Shown here: piece after piece, positions 20,930-33,900 of the stretch
Layout of the letters: each line of letters begins with the position of its first letter
Numbering within the stretch: position 1 is the first letter of the stretch
Assembly: GCA_948567375.1 (NCBI GenBank)
Contig: OX419756.1
Coordinates: 35,442,552 to 35,506,551 of the forward strand
DNA: 64,000 nucleotides
Direction of reading: 5' to 3'
Source of the DNA: Lunularia cruciata
Lineage: Eukaryota > Streptophyta > Marchantiopsida > Lunulariales > Lunulariaceae
Program-made: the position numbers and the translations under genes
Notes under the pieces: model-generated
What the model was told of the DNA's origin: nothing
The model's database searches: none
What the model saw: the letters and a program-made list of their open reading frames with translations, nothing else

Positions 20930-22720
20930 TCAAATTTGGCAACAAGATAGATCCTTCTGCATCTCAAGGTAGACTAGAGGTTTGTGGTCTGTCTCTACTA
21001 CAAATGCCTTTCTCGCCCAGATAGTGCTTCCAATGCTTGGTTGCTAGAACAATGGCCAGCTCTTCTTGTTCTGTGGTGTGGTAGTTATGCTCTACCGATA
21101 ACAACCTTTGAGAGAAATATGCAATTGGATGCCATCCGTCATGCCACTCTTGTTGTAGGATTGCTCCTATTGCTATGCTTGATGCATATGTAGCCAACTT
21201 GATTGGACGTTTTGGGTCATACCACTTCAAGATTGGTGCATGTAGCAAGGCGGCTTTCAATTCTTGAAAGGCCAACTCTTGTGTGGTTCCTCATATCTAC
21301 TTCTTCCTTTTGCCAAGTAGTGTCGTTAAAGGTTGTACAACCTTGGAGAAGTCCTTGACAAATCTACGATCGAATCCTGTCAACCCCAAGAAGCTCTTGA
21401 GTTAAGCCTGATCTTCTAGGGCACTCTATTTCTGAATGACCTCTTTTTTATCCGTCAATACTTGAATGCCCTCTGCACTTACTTTATGCCCCAAGTAGTC
21501 TACTTCAAACTTGCCAAACTTGCACTTTGAGATTTTGGCATACAATTGATTCTATTTTAGAATTTGGAGGACTTCTCGTAGATGTTGTTTGTGTTCCGTC
21601 ATTATGCTACTATATACTAAGATATCATCCAAGAAGACGATAATAGACTTATCCAAGTATGGACAAAATATGTCATTTATTAGACTCATGAAAGTGGCAG
21701 GTGCATTGGTGAGGCCAAAGGGTATCACAAGGTACTCAAAGTGGCCATACTTGGTTCAAAAGGCAGTTTTATACACATCCTCCTTTGCAATTTGGATTTG
21801 ATTGTAACCGCTCCGCAAGTCTAATTTGGTGAAGTATCTTGCTCCATGGAGTTGATCAAACAAGTCATCCATGAGAGGTAAGGGGTATTTGTTCTTCACT
21901 ATTTGCTGATTGAGACCTCGATAGTCAATGCACATGCGCATTGTACCATCCTTCTTCTTCTCAAACAAGACAAGGGCCCCATATGGTGATATGCTAGGTT
22001 GGATGAACCCTTTTTGCAGTATCTCCTCAATTTGAGTCTTACACTCCTCCAACTCATGAGGTGATAGGCGATATGGGGCCTTACAAGGAGGTGTCTTCCC
22101 CAGGAGTGTCTCAATTTTATGATCTACTCGACTTTTTGGTGGTAATCCTAAGGGTAGATCATCACAAAAGATATCTTGAAACTCATCCTCCACATCCTTC
22201 AATTTCTCAAGAATTTGTCTATCGAGTTGTGCACTCTGGACTTCTCTTATTAGACCTATGAAACATCTATCGGTCTTACAGACAATTGTTGTCCCTATGA
22301 CATATAGAGGCAATTTTTGCTTGTGTGATTTTTCTTTAACCCCAATGATTGACCATTGGTGGGTTCTCACTACTTTATTCCTCCAATCTACCAAAGGGTT
22401 GTAATGCTTTATCCATGGCATGCCTAAGATTGCATCATAACAAGCTAACCGTATCACTCACCACTCGATTGCTTCCTAATATTCTCCTATAGAGGGTGTC
22501 ACCTGTCTAGGTAATGATTCAATCCTCTCTATTTGCCCATTAGGTAACTCTACTTCTTCACTCTCATCTCTCTCTAGATCCATTTCCAATCTTATTGCAA
22601 CAAAGCGAGACAAGAAATTCTTTGTTGCTCCTGGATCTATTAATACTCTCACTTGATTACCTTCTAGGATTCCATTTATGACAATAAATTGTGAGGTTAC
22701 CTTTTGGGATCTTTGCACAT
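20930..22720 (-). pseudogene. V1 protease, reverse transcriptase and RNase H
   Basis: The protease (22718-22476) has VLIDPGATKNFLS, with DPG in place of DSG. A linker with [19 protein letters not shown] leads to RT (22110-21400): [38 protein letters not shown] and [10 protein letters not shown] (the YxDD box with Phe-Leu), near 21640. RNase H is at 21275-20930 (LATYASSIAIGAIL, YHTTEQEELAIV). The frame 22457-21756 is open for 233 codons. Stops occur elsewhere. Confidence 0.93.
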
Positions 22721-22839
22721 TAGTCTTCTTCCTTCCCTTGCTTCTCTACTTCCTTATTGAGCCAGTAAGGCCGCAAGGTACATTTATTAGCAATCTTTGT
22801 TTTCCAGAGTGATTTCCACCTCCTCCTCTTCAATATGCC

Positions 22840-24240
22840 TCTCCATGTTGTTCAAAGATCGCCTATACGAAGGCTAAGTGCCTCTAGGGAAACGAGTGCA
22901 ACAATTAGTAGATATGTGCCCAATACGGCCACAATTGTAAAAACTGCATTGTTCTCCTCAAGTTCCTTCTCCTTGTGGGACTCCATCTCTTTGTTCTTTT
23001 ACCCATCCACGCCCCACTTGAAGCGGTCGTGCTCCTTGATCTCGGAATCAAAGGTTGCCCAATTTCATCAGTATTGGTCCACCCATGTATGGCATTTTTG
23101 CCCAATAATGTTGAGGTGGAACTACTCCTTCACCTCCACCTAATGCTCCTGCTATTCTTTGCACACAAGCAATGGCTTCAAATACCGTGCTAGGATTTTG
23201 CACCATGACTTCTTGGCAAATCCGCTCCTTCAACCTTTGTTTGAAAATGTCGAGAGCCTTTGCTGGACTCATGTCAATTATTGCAACTTGTAGATCTAGA
23301 AATACCTCTACATACTCTTGTATGTTGTTCTTCTGTCTCAATCCCCATAGTCGGGTTCGAGCCATCTGCAAAAAATCCACCGATTGGAAATTCTTCAGCA
23401 ATCCTTCTTGCATTGCTGTCCATATGACCTCCTTTCTCTTGGCCAACATGAATCACTCCCAAGCATCATACCATGTGAGGGCTTTATTGGTCAAGTATCC
23501 ACATGCAAACACGCCTACATCATGCTCCATGATCTCTGTTGAGAACAATCAGAAATATCAATTCATTATTGAGATCCAATTTTCCACTACTCCCATCGTA
23601 CACTACCCCTTGTAAGGCTCGATGTTGCAAGTCTTCTTCATCCGGAGTAGCAATGTGACTTCATTGTTGATAGGGTTTGTAGGCACAAATACCTCTCCAA
23701 GTACTTCAGTTGCAGGTACTGGGTTTTGAGACGGCTCTTCTTCTTGCATGGCTTGATTGTTCCTGATGATATACACTTGACTTTGTAATGTTACCATGGT
23801 CATCTTAATCTTTCAAAATTCATTCAACATCCCTTGCATTCCGTGCACCAACTCTTGCAATTGTGGATCCATGGTTCTTGCAACACTCAATTGCTAATGT
23901 CTACTTCAATACAAAATCAATATGATCACTCTGGAAGGAGCATGAACTATCGGAGTTACCATTGGGACCTTAGAAGCTATCACTTGTTGATAATACTCCT
24001 CACCCAAATTCCTAACCACAAAATCTCTAAACATCACTTTCGATCTCACTACATAACGGAGTTCTACTTGAGTGTTGAAAGGGAGAGAATTTGGGACATC
24101 CCTATCCATATTATCATAATAGAATGTAGATTGTCAAATCCCACTCTCTGTCATATATCATCACAGGTAGAAACACCGGGTTTGGTGAGTTTATCACCTT
24201 GTCCATGAATTCTATACCAAAATGATACCCTCATCTGCTA
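22840..24240 (-). pseudogene. V1 gag with zinc knuckle
   Basis: Gag pieces run from about 24109 to 22840. They include MDRDVPNSLPFNTQVE, a central part WYDAWE (about 23470), the long frame 23449-23048 (KNNIQEYVEVFLDLQ, KQRLKERICQEV) and a knuckle CSFYNCGRIGHISTNC near 22950-22900. V2 has CHCYNCGRIGYISTNC at that place, so here the first Cys has become Phe. Several stops divide the frame. Confidence 0.82.
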
Positions 24241-24462
24241 ACGCTAGATGTACATAACCTTCATGTGAAATGGATTTGAGAATGGAAAGCTAGGTATGGG
24301 AAATTTTCCTCCCGATGCATCCATCCCATCCATTCTCTAAAGTCCTTCCTAAGTCTAGCAATTACTCTATGTTCTCCACCAAATTACTCAATTTCAGTAG
24401 TTCATGCTCTTCCAAGAGGGGTGATCCACTCTCTTGGACTAAAACACTTACTGTGATACTAT

Positions 24463-25217
24463 TGTAATACTCCGAGGACAAGAGAAGAGAGAAAACACAA
24501 ATTACACACTCAAACATTCGATGCTCCAAAGGAGCACCTTCTCTTTATTATATAGACAAAGAGGATCTCTTCCAAGGAAGCTCCACCATAGGATAAGGCA
24601 CACAGATAGGTGATGTGTCAGCAAGCTCCACCCTTAATTTACTTACTTGGATGGGTGACATGTCTGGTCTAGGTCCTATCTGGTTGGTCAAACAAGCTTT
24701 GACTGGAGGGAATATTTTAGGGTATCTTCTTGTAGGGATCTCAAAATCACGCAAGGTACCATTGGAGAGCTCTCAACAAGACAAAGTAGGAGGAAGGGAA
24801 GGTCAACCTTTCCTCCGCCGGGGGAGGGGGGGGGGGGGGGTTGGGGGAATCTGCACATTTTCGAGGCCTAATTCATCCGTTTAGGCCTCCAAAATTGCCT
24901 TGAAAGATTTCAGGCATCTTTTGGTTCTTACTCTATTAGTAGAAGTCCCCTTTTGGTGATACCTCTTGCTGATCTGTTTAGTCCATCATGTGTAACATCC
25001 TTCCAAATGTTACCAAACCAATTTTCACCTTTAAATCATATGTTTAGCTATTGGTTCTAAGGTTCTCAAGTCTATTTTGGTTTTTGCCCTATTAGTAGAA
25101 GTACCCTTTTGGTGATACTTCTATCTGATCTATTTTGACCATCATGTATAACATCATTCTAGATGTTACCAAACAAAATTTCACATCTAGATCATATGGC
25201 TAGCTCTTGGTATTACA
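24463..25217 (-). repeat. V1 5' LTR
   Basis: About 755 bp, starting TGTAATACC at 25217 and ending GTATTACA at 24463. The degraded primer-binding site AGTATCACAG follows on the minus strand at 24461-24452 (TGGTATCAGAGC in V2). A run of about 13 G near 24826-24840 lies within it. Confidence 0.93.
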
Positions 25218-26545
25218 ACAAGATAGATCTTCACATTATAGGATTCTATTTATGAGAGTGAACAAAAATACATTAAAGTCAGGACCCATATCTTTTTGAA
25301 TACAAATGAAAATGAGGCATCTTCTTAAGAGCTTTCTGTAGATACCAAGATCATGGAAATGGAGCTCTAAAAAGGAAGTTATGGTTATTTGAAGTTTAGG
25401 ACAAATATGTCTTATGAGAGTTGTAGGATTCTATTATGAGAGCGATGGGCATGGCATTGGGACTTGCAAGAAGGCTCTAGGACTATGGGATCTACAAGAA
25501 GGCTACTCACATGTCCCTCTATTTGTGGAATGGATTGAAGGGACATGTATCAATTGGTACTAGATAATTTAGGTTTAGATATGGGATCAATTTGCACCAC
25601 ACATTACCAAAACTAGATAAGGATCTCCAAGTGCAAATGTATAAATATGTGTAGAGTTGGCAGTCATAAGAGACTTTGATAGCTTTTGCTTTATAATTCT
25701 TGCTTAACATTTAAAGAATTACAAAGTCTCGGGCAGTTGTGGATGTAGGCAAATATTGGCCAAACCACATGAGATTTAGCATAATTTCTATGCATGCTTT
25801 CCTTGACCAGATTGATGAATGATTTTTTCTCAAATTCCTAGTTGCAAATTTTCTCCCAACAAGGTGTGTCATCAGCTTAAATTTGGTCACAAGGAAAGTA
25901 GCTTCTAGTATCTTTGACAATTGCAATAACATATCTTTCATGTTAGAATTCAACAATGAAAACAATATAAAATTTCAAAGTAACTCAAGCAGAATATCAA
26001 CATGAATGGTTCAAACAAGTCTTGGTCAGATCCAAATGTACTTTTAGTCAATGAATCTATCTAAACACCATGTGAAGACCAAGTAGATGTAGTTTTTCCT
26101 CATATAAATTTGTCCTACATCCTTTAGGTTTGTATCAAGTTTTGTGATGGACTTAGTAGTAGTATGGAAACTAGGAAGAAAGGAAAATCACAAAATTGAG
26201 ATACCACTTTGTAACTTGTAAATTTTTTTTTATGGGTGATCACATGTAGGAGAATTGATCATATAGACATTAATTACAAAGAAAACATGATCAAAAGAGA
26301 AGAAAAAAATGACAAATCTAAAAAGATGAGAAAGTTAAGCAATGAATAGTTAAGTTTAAATGAGAGCTTAACATACCATTTTGACAACATGGATAACAAT
26401 CCACTTCAAATGCAACATGCAAGGGTATGTATGAGATAAAGCAAGTCTGAGAATATAGTATCCAATATTCAATAATATATATGGAAAGGACGGAGAATGG
26501 AGTGACATAGGATCATCTAGGGTATGCTAGTGCATCCTCAAGGTG
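25218..26545 (-). other. AT-rich region with unidentified minus-strand ORF remnants
   Basis: No known domain is recognised. Two minus-strand frames, 25965-25711 and 25710-25519, lie back to back and include LVGRKFATRNLRKN and VPIDTCPFNPFHK. They may be the downstream, frame-shifted part of the broken gene at 26546-27367, but nothing proves it. 25970-26540 shows nothing further. Confidence 0.3.
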
Positions 26546-27367
26546 TCATCTATACACAGTGCAATATATTAATTGGGGACTATATGCACACATGTATTCC
26601 CACTCCATGTGAAGCAATTTAAGATCCCAAGTAGCCTTAGACAGTCTTACATATAGATTGGCACTATATACTTGGATGTGTCTTGAAGTCCACTCTGCTT
26701 CCAAGAATGTAATAGTTGGTTGTTCATCATCTCTAAATCTATCGTATGGAGCTACCAAAAGGTTGAAAGAAGAAACATGTGATATCCTAGATGTATAAGT
26801 TGGTGTAAAGTAATGAGGTTGGATAGCACTATAGGGATGGTTCTTGCAATGGTAGAGTTGCATCATTCGCTATCAAAATATGTAGAATGGATCACCTTAA
26901 GTATGGCATAAAGATCTCACTCTAAAGTCTCTAAACGCATCAATATAACTATCAGGGTCAATCAACAAACCCATGAGGCACTTTCTTGTGTATACTCCCT
27001 TAGGCAAGAAGGCATATCTCCACATAGACATGAGTAAAAACTCTAAATTGTTCCTATTGCTATCGGACCATATGATAATCTTAAAGTGTGTCAAACAAAA
27101 CTACACAAATTTTCTAGCTCCTTACTGTGGTAAATATTTCAAAGTACCCTCCACAACTCCATAATCATGCAAACCATGGTCCAAAACTCTCATATGCCAC
27201 CATTCAAAAATCACACTAGTTGGTTGTATAATATCTACTAGACAACACACATCTAAAACTAGAATCTTCCTTTGCTTTTTCCTTGGGTAAGGGAAGTAAG
27301 GAATAAACATGGTAGATAAATGCATACTAGTTTGAGACCCCCAACTGATCCTCCTTGAATCATCCAT
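26546..27367 (-). pseudogene. Unidentified broken protein-coding gene
   Basis: Three frames, 27367-27122, 27094-26897 and 26866-26546, lie in the same reading phase and are separated only by a few stops, which implies one former frame of about 270 codons. Phrases include ISWGSQTSMHLSTMF, VLDHGLHDYGVVEGTLKYL, WRYAFLPKGVYTRKCLMG, LIDPDSYIDAFRDFRVRSL and TFLEAEWTSRHIQVYS. It looks like a folded, Trp- and Tyr-rich globular domain. I do not recognise the family; a transposon-borne plant protein or a cellular pseudogene are both possible. Confidence 0.55.
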
Positions 27368-27549
27368 CTAAGTAATCTAAGTCAAGTGACCTTCCCTAAA
27401 TCATCCGTCTGAGTCATATGAATCACCCTCCCAAGATCAGTTAGAGCCTAGGTGTGGATTTGGCTAGTGATTATGTCTAAAGGTATCCTCACCTCATCAA
27501 GAATACTTTAAAAATCACCTAAATCAAGCCAAGTCCTATCCAACCTCTT

Positions 27550-27950
27550 TATGGCAAGAGTAAACTCTTGCTTGTATAACTCCTCTTGATGACTATAAGT
27601 CTCAACCATCATCTCTCAGCAAGCATCTCACATCTATTTCTAACTAAGCCAATCTCTCCACTCTCATTCTCTCATCCTTATTAAAGGTCCTATATGACTA
27701 CTCCTTCAGATTGAGTAGACACTCTCTCTTATATGTCATACTCTAGAGTATGCTCCCTCTCATTGAGTAGAAGCTCTTTCCTAATATCTTCTACTCTAGA
27801 GTATACTCTATCTCACTAAGTAGATATTCCCTATCTCTGAAGTCAGCCTCTTGTGCACATCCTCTAAGATCATATCCAACCTATCTAGAGACTTGTTTGG
27901 ATAAGCTCTTCAATCAGCTTCTCTCTTTGAAGTCTCAAAATCTCTCTCAA
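27550..27950 (+). other. CT-rich region, possible coiled-coil relic on the minus strand
   Basis: The minus strand reads in fragments as REYLLSEIEYTLE and similar repeats, with CTCTAGAGTA stretches about 75 bp apart. This would suit a decayed Glu/Leu-rich coiled coil, but stops are dense. 27370-27550 and 28190-28930 show nothing recognisable. Confidence 0.3.
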
Positions 27951-27954
27951 CATG

Positions 27955-28170
27955 GTGGGTAGTATGGCAAGGGGTAAGGGTACTATTGGCTCAAGGTGAA
28001 TAGGATCAACTTGCATAATTACTTCCCACTCCATCAAATGCATGGCTTGATGATGCTAGATGTTTCTCTCTATATAGTATGGTCGGTGGTATGACAATGG
28101 GTACAATAGGCTTGGGATTAATATGATTAACATGGACATAATCACCTCACACTCCCTCAAATGCAAGGTG
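27955..28170 (+). repeat. Diverged direct duplication of about 124 bp
   Basis: Two copies, about 27955-28045 and 28080-28170, share GGTAGTATGGCAAGGGGTA/GGTGGTATGACAATGGGTA and the phrase CACTCCATCAAATGCA/CACTCCCTCAAATGCA. Confidence 0.7.
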
Positions 28171-29482
28171 ACTTATGCAAAAGTAATTGTCAATGTCAAA
28201 CCAATGTACATATAAAAAAACACCCTAAGAACTATCAAGAAATGTGAAATTTTCATTTATTAAATATTTAATAGTGTATACCAAATAGAAAACATAAAGT
28301 TTTCTAACATTTCACTCATCTATTCACACTCACCTTCCTCTTTATGATCCTCCTTATCCATTATAACCTCTTCCTATGCTTCCGTTATCTACATCTTGGA
28401 AAATATCTTAATTCTTTACTCTCATAAGATACCTCATTCTCATCAATATAACTCTCTCTACAAATAGATGGGTGAGAACCTACCACAAGGAAGGTAACCT
28501 TGTTATCTCTCCTATCTGTATGTTGAAGCTATCTTTGTACTAGCACTAACTCATCCTCAATAGTGGCCATCACCAACTTTGTCTAGTCATAAATCCTCTT
28601 GGCTTTTTCTCCTAATCTTCATCTTTGTTTTCAAGATAACATGCACATGCACTATCTTGGGCCTTTGTGATAGAATGAGAAGGCAAAAGGTCCAGAATGT
28701 GGGGTACATGAATTGTTTGGCTAGATATCTCCTAGCAATCTTGTCTCTAATAAGAAACTAATCTTGGAAAATTTTGTAATGAATAGACCTTTTCTTGGGC
28801 ATCCATTTGATAACTTCTAATGTGAGCATGGAAGACCCCCTACACACTCTCTTGGTCCAACTTTGCTTGTTCCAAGTCCTATAGATTGCATATTGCAATC
28901 TAGAAAAAAAAAATTCATGTCAAAACCCATAAAGTATGCTTGTAAGTGCTAGTTTGCATAAGTGCCCATTAGTATGCACTAGCATGTATTGGTATGCATT
29001 GGTATTAAGGTTTGGGAGAGTGCATGACAAGTTAGAAAAAATTCAACTCAATTCTAGCACTAAATGGAAGCATTCCAACAAAATTCTTGATAGGAGTTAA
29101 ACTAAACTTTGAAATTAGCTTAAACTTAAATTTTGTTTGGGATATGCAAACCCATAGCAATCTTCAAACCCATCAAATCTAAGTCCACCTCTTTGATATT
29201 TTGCACCAAATTTCTCACTTGTTCCTTGTCCAACCAACATTGTCAAATGCAAGTCATGTTGTCTGATATGGTATGAAAGTTGATGATCTAGTCACCTTCA
29301 TGGAAGGTCCTATATTGTCATCTTTGAGCATTCATTCATAAAGGAGTATTTTGCCATATCTCTCCTTACTTGTCTTCTTCACCCGTCTTGTTATCTATCT
29401 TATCCCCAAATCACCCTCTTATTCCAAATTTCTCTTTTTCACTCCTCTCTCTCACTATCTCTTGCATCTCTGAATCACCCCT

Positions 29483-29547
29483 CTTCCAAAATTTCCAAAA
29501 TTTCCAAAATTTGGAAATTTTGGAAATTTTAGAAATTTTGGAAATTC
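29483..29547. repeat. Palindrome built of CCAAAATTT units
   Basis: Three 9-bp units TTTCCAAAA are followed directly by about four complementary units GGAAATTTT, so the strand can fold into a long AT-rich hairpin. The same units give a Glu-Ile-Leu repeat in one frame (29370-29591), which is not a gene. Confidence 0.85.
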
Positions 29548-29734
29548 TATCTCACTCTACTCTAAATGTTGCTATCAATATCTACTATTGATTCCTAAAG
29601 TTCAAATTTGGTCCTTAATTGATCTCTATCAAACACTTGAAGAAAACCTCTAGATTGCTCTCAATTTCCTTCCCATATTTCTTCCCTCAAAATTTAGATT
29701 TCTTTTCTTTCTTCCTCCATAATTTCTCCCCTCT

Positions 29735-30030
29735 TGAATTCTCACTAAGTTACAAAAATCTCTCTCTTGATATCTCCCACAAAACTCTCTCCCAAAAATT
29801 TGGTTTAAAGAACAAAGTTCTTTTAAATTGGATTTATAATTTTCTCTCTTGAGAGTGCCCCTTTTCATACTTGCACAAACCCTAACTCTTCCAACCTAAG
29901 TTCTCACCAAGTTCTTGATATCTCATACAAAAATCTCTTGTAGAAATTTGGCCTAAAGGAAAAAATTCCCCTAAATTGGATTTATTCTTTTCTCTCAAAA
30001 GTGCCCTTTTGCACACTTGCATAAACATCA
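29735..30030 (+). repeat. Diverged tandem duplication of about 160 bp
   Basis: 29735-29880 and 29898-30030 share CTTGATATCTC, AATTTGGTTTAAAG/AATTTGGCCTAAAG, AAATTGGATTTAT and GTGCCCCTTTT/GTGCCCTTTT. The surrounding 29030-30417 is AT- and CT-rich with no gene seen. Confidence 0.7.
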
Positions 30031-30417
30031 ATATTCAAAACTGATTGATTCAACAATAATGCACAATGGACACATAGACCTCTACATCCAATTGCCTTCT
30101 CATGTGTTGCATCAATAAATGACCATATACACCAACTAGTGCATACAAGCTTGTCCTAGCAAATACTAGTGGGCACAAGCATAGACTGCCCAAGATACAA
30201 GGTCATAAATGCACATTCTAGTGCAAACTAGCACATACAAGCGCTTCCCATTGCATACCATTGATCATTTTCAAAACCACCATGTATATATTTGCAAAAC
30301 ATACCCAAAACACAAAAAGGCACAAAATGCAAAAGCTCCATGTATATATTTTCAAAACATACAAAAAACACATAAGTGCACAATATTTAGAACTCGTATC
30401 TTATGTAATGCCATTAA

Positions 30418-30999
30418 CTAGATATATACTAGAGGTGAGAATTGGCTTGGTAACATTTGGAAGGATGTTATATATGATGGACTAAGTAGATCAGATAGAC
30501 GTATCACCAAAAGAGTACTTCCACTAATAAGGTAGGAGCCAAAAACACCCTAAAAAACTTCAAAGACAATTTTGGAGACCTAAAAGGATGAATTAGGCCT
30601 TAAAAATGGAAAGATCCACCCCTACTACATAAAAGACTTGCCTTTTCCTCCCACTATTTGTCTCATTGAGAGCTTTTCAACTGTACCTCATCCTTGCTAT
30701 TTTGAGCTTCTTTTAGGAATATTCTCTAAATATTCTCTTTGGTCAAACTTTTTTGACCAACCAAATACAACAAGGACCAACATGTCAGCCATCCATGCAA
30801 CTAATCTAAGGGTGGAGCTTGTTGACAAGTTACCAATCCATGTATCTGATCTAAGGGTGGAGCTTCCTTTAAGGGAATACTCTTTGCTATATTATAAAGA
30901 CAAGGTGCTCCTTTGGGGTATCGGAGTATTGAGGGTTGAAGCTTTGTGTTTATTCTCTTTTTTTTTCTCTTGGTGTTCTCTTGTCCTCGGAACATTACA
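30418..30999 (+). repeat. Truncated solo LTR of the V1/V2 chromovirus family
   Basis: It matches the right three quarters of the V LTRs: TTGGTAACATTTGGAAGGATG, the AAGGGTGGAGCTT phrases, AAGGTGCTCCTTTGG, and the end CTCGGAACATTACA at 30999. The first part of the LTR, including the TGTAATACC start, is missing. No internal sequence or target duplication is visible. Confidence 0.85.
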
Positions 31000-33900
31000 C
31001 CCTAGAATCTTTTTTTCTCATAAAGGATTGAGTAGTACACTGCATTGTAAACTGTGAGCAAGATTAATTAATTTGATGCTATTTCTAGTTTCCTCTCTAC
31101 CTATCTCAAGTCTATGCCCAAGGATTGTCACTTCTATATCCATTTTTCATAAATGAAATTCCCATCTTGTTCTACCCATAGGTCAGATTGATTAATTCAA
31201 GTTATGGATGCTTATGCATACAATGATCCACTTCAAGAGGTACAAATTTCTCTTAAGATCCTTGAGTTGAACTCTTAACTCTCTTAGTGAATGCAATCAA
31301 GCTTTTAGCACTCTGGTGCATGCTCAATTAGTATCCAAGTCCTAGCCATACATCAGTTTAAAAGATGCTTATCATCTATTCTCATTGCTTGAAAGAATGC
31401 ACAAAGGTGACTCATAGGAACATATCATGAATCTCCAAGGAGATATCTACTAGCCCCAAAAATCTTGCTCCTTGATTATTCAAATCATTCTGTATTATGG
31501 AGTTCTTTAAGTAGATCAATTCATGACATGATCATTCCCACAATCAATCACACTAACATCAAACCATAAGCACCAAAATATGTAGTCAAGATCACATGAA
31601 CACCAAACCATGTGCATCAAAATATATAATCAATCATTGGCACCCCAAACCATGAGCACTAAATTATATAATACATCATTGGCATACCAAGAACCAAACT
31701 ATGAGCACCAAAAAACCAAAACACCTATTTCATTACCTCTAGTGAAGTGTATAATCCTACTTCTATCATTGCATATAACTTGACTATTAATTAAATAAGA
31801 ACCCCTGCAACTAAAATATAATTCCATGTAAACTATGGGTCTTGCAACTTAAAGGAAAAAGTACCATCTACCAACCCCATACAATCCAAATCTTTTTTAG
31901 CAAATATACCAGAAATTGTTCTCCTCTTGATCGGATCATCTTACCTACTCCTTGAGAATAATTAATATTGCAGTCATTACTCTATTGGTGAATTTGATTG
32001 TGGATCCAACACTAGGACCCCATGAATTTAAACCTGGTACCACATATACTCCATTCCAATGGTGACTTAATTTTTCAAGAGCTAATGCAAATTGGATTCA
32101 CACCGGCATTTGCATTCTCCTATACTTCTTTTTGAAAACTAGATGAACTTTAATCAAATCACCAAAGTATAAAAGGAGATAACCTCTAGAGGTAAGTAAG
32201 TTATCTAGAGGCTCTAGGATTTAAATATCTAGTATACACATTGAGAAAATTAGTACTTTATGGAGTGTAGACTCTTGGTGCTAGATACCTTTGGACATGC
32301 ACTAACTCCCATCACCGCAAAAAAGAGTGCATTGTGTCCTCCTCCTCTTCTTCACAAAAATCCATCTCAACTTAATTCAAGATCAGCGCTCCAGCCATCC
32401 AAATCTATAATCTAGTCCTCTTCTAATTTAGCTCTAATAATCCATTTGAGAGATTTCCCTATTTTTCTAGTGAGCTGACAGCATGTATTGATGAGTAGCA
32501 TTTGGCTATAATAGGTGAATTTGCTTTCATTAGAGCTTGTCCTTGAATGGGACATTACTGTTTGCTCAAGCTCGGGAGACTCATTTAGGGTATCGGAGAG
32601 GCTAATTTTGTATGCCAAGCTCCCTTTGATTAACACCTCTTAACCTAATGAATTTGACATTTCAGACATATCACCTTAGAATATAAATTACAACACATAA
32701 TAAGCATTCAAGAAGAGCGTGACACCAAAAGAGTCATGGTGTTTAGAGGGCCAGTGACATCCCACTAAATTCTAAACTGTGCTCATGAAGGATTGCCCAT
32801 ATCCTTCATCTTGATCTCGCGGCAAGCTTCAAATGTGAAATGGTGAATGAATTAATACTTCAATGAATGCTTATAGGAGATCTATAAAATGGTAATCGTT
32901 AAATTTTACAGAAAAAATAGAAAATGACCGTAAATTTTTACAGAAATCAATTATATACCGTAGAACCATCCCACTTCCCAACTCCAATCCCCATAAATGT
33001 TTTATGAACTACCTCTAAAGTTATTTAGGGATATCTACGAGTACCTATCAAGTTACTTTCGAAACCCCCAAGTATAAAGTTGTAATAGGAGCTGGGATAG
33101 TACTTTGACATTCCTGATGCACATGTAGTCTTTTCAACGATGACGCTTGTCTCGGGCGATAATGGCGACTTCTGATTGAATTTGAATTCGATGTTGAGTT
33201 TTGAGACAACGAATTGCAGTTCTAACATGTCTCAACGCGTACTAACCGGCCAATCAAGGAACATTTACTTGATTGTATGTTTTGGTACTTACTTCGTATA
33301 TTCTATGTGGATATTCTATCTAGTCAGAGAAGCATGCATACCAGTAAGTATAAATAGGCTGAGTGTATATATAATGGTATCAACGCTCATAATTTTTCAT
33401 CTAGTTAAGTCATATTGGTAAGAATTAAATTTCCATCTAGATCAGCATACAATATGCATACCAAGCTTCCAGTATTTGTCAACTAAGAAGTATCAAAAGT
33501 CTAGAGTGTTCTTCTCTGCTGAACCAGCGTGACATATTGACATGATATAACAGTCAAATTCTTGAACAGTTTCCATCTCTGAATGCTGAATTCAAGGAAA
33601 TAAACAAGTGAAAACAATGTGGAACGAAACGCTAAAATTCTGAAATGTCACTTGCCACGCACTGCCAACCTCAAACTCAAACTCCCACATACTCATTTAG
33701 AAGCATATGCAGAAATGGAAAACTAGATATGATCAAATAAATGAAGGAATTTTTTCTTGAATCATTTGATTTGAATGCGTCTTCGTCCGATACCCACTCT
33801 GAATTAGCTGTGCTTTCAATATTGAAGCCATCATTATGTATTGCTACAAAGTCCCTTAAGACATTGTTCCATACTTATTCTAGAAGCATATGCAATATTG

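Larger units (their letters stand above)
18585..25217 (-). mobile_element. Chromovirus V1 (Ty3/gypsy with chromodomain)
   Basis: A complete but decayed element of 6.6 kb with both LTRs and gag-protease-RT-RNase H-integrase-chromodomain order. The flanks ACAGG (18580-18584) and ACAAG (25218-25222) differ by one base, a good target duplication. A polypurine tract AAAAGGAAGGAGGTC (minus, 19364-19350) precedes the 3' LTR. The same family supplies V2 and two solo LTRs in this window. Confidence 0.93.

Noticed and set aside
23172-24208. Plus-strand ORFs over V1 gag (for example 23172-23615 and 23834-24208)
   Set aside because: They are shadows of the minus-strand gag, whose frames match V2 and contain the zinc knuckle.
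29370-29591. 73-codon ORF with Glu-Ile-Leu repeats
   Set aside because: The repeated residues come from the 9-bp palindrome units.
32240-32700. Possible LINE tail on the minus strand
   Set aside because: Some text recalls plant LINEs, but no RT or endonuclease motif and no poly-A tail with target duplication was found.
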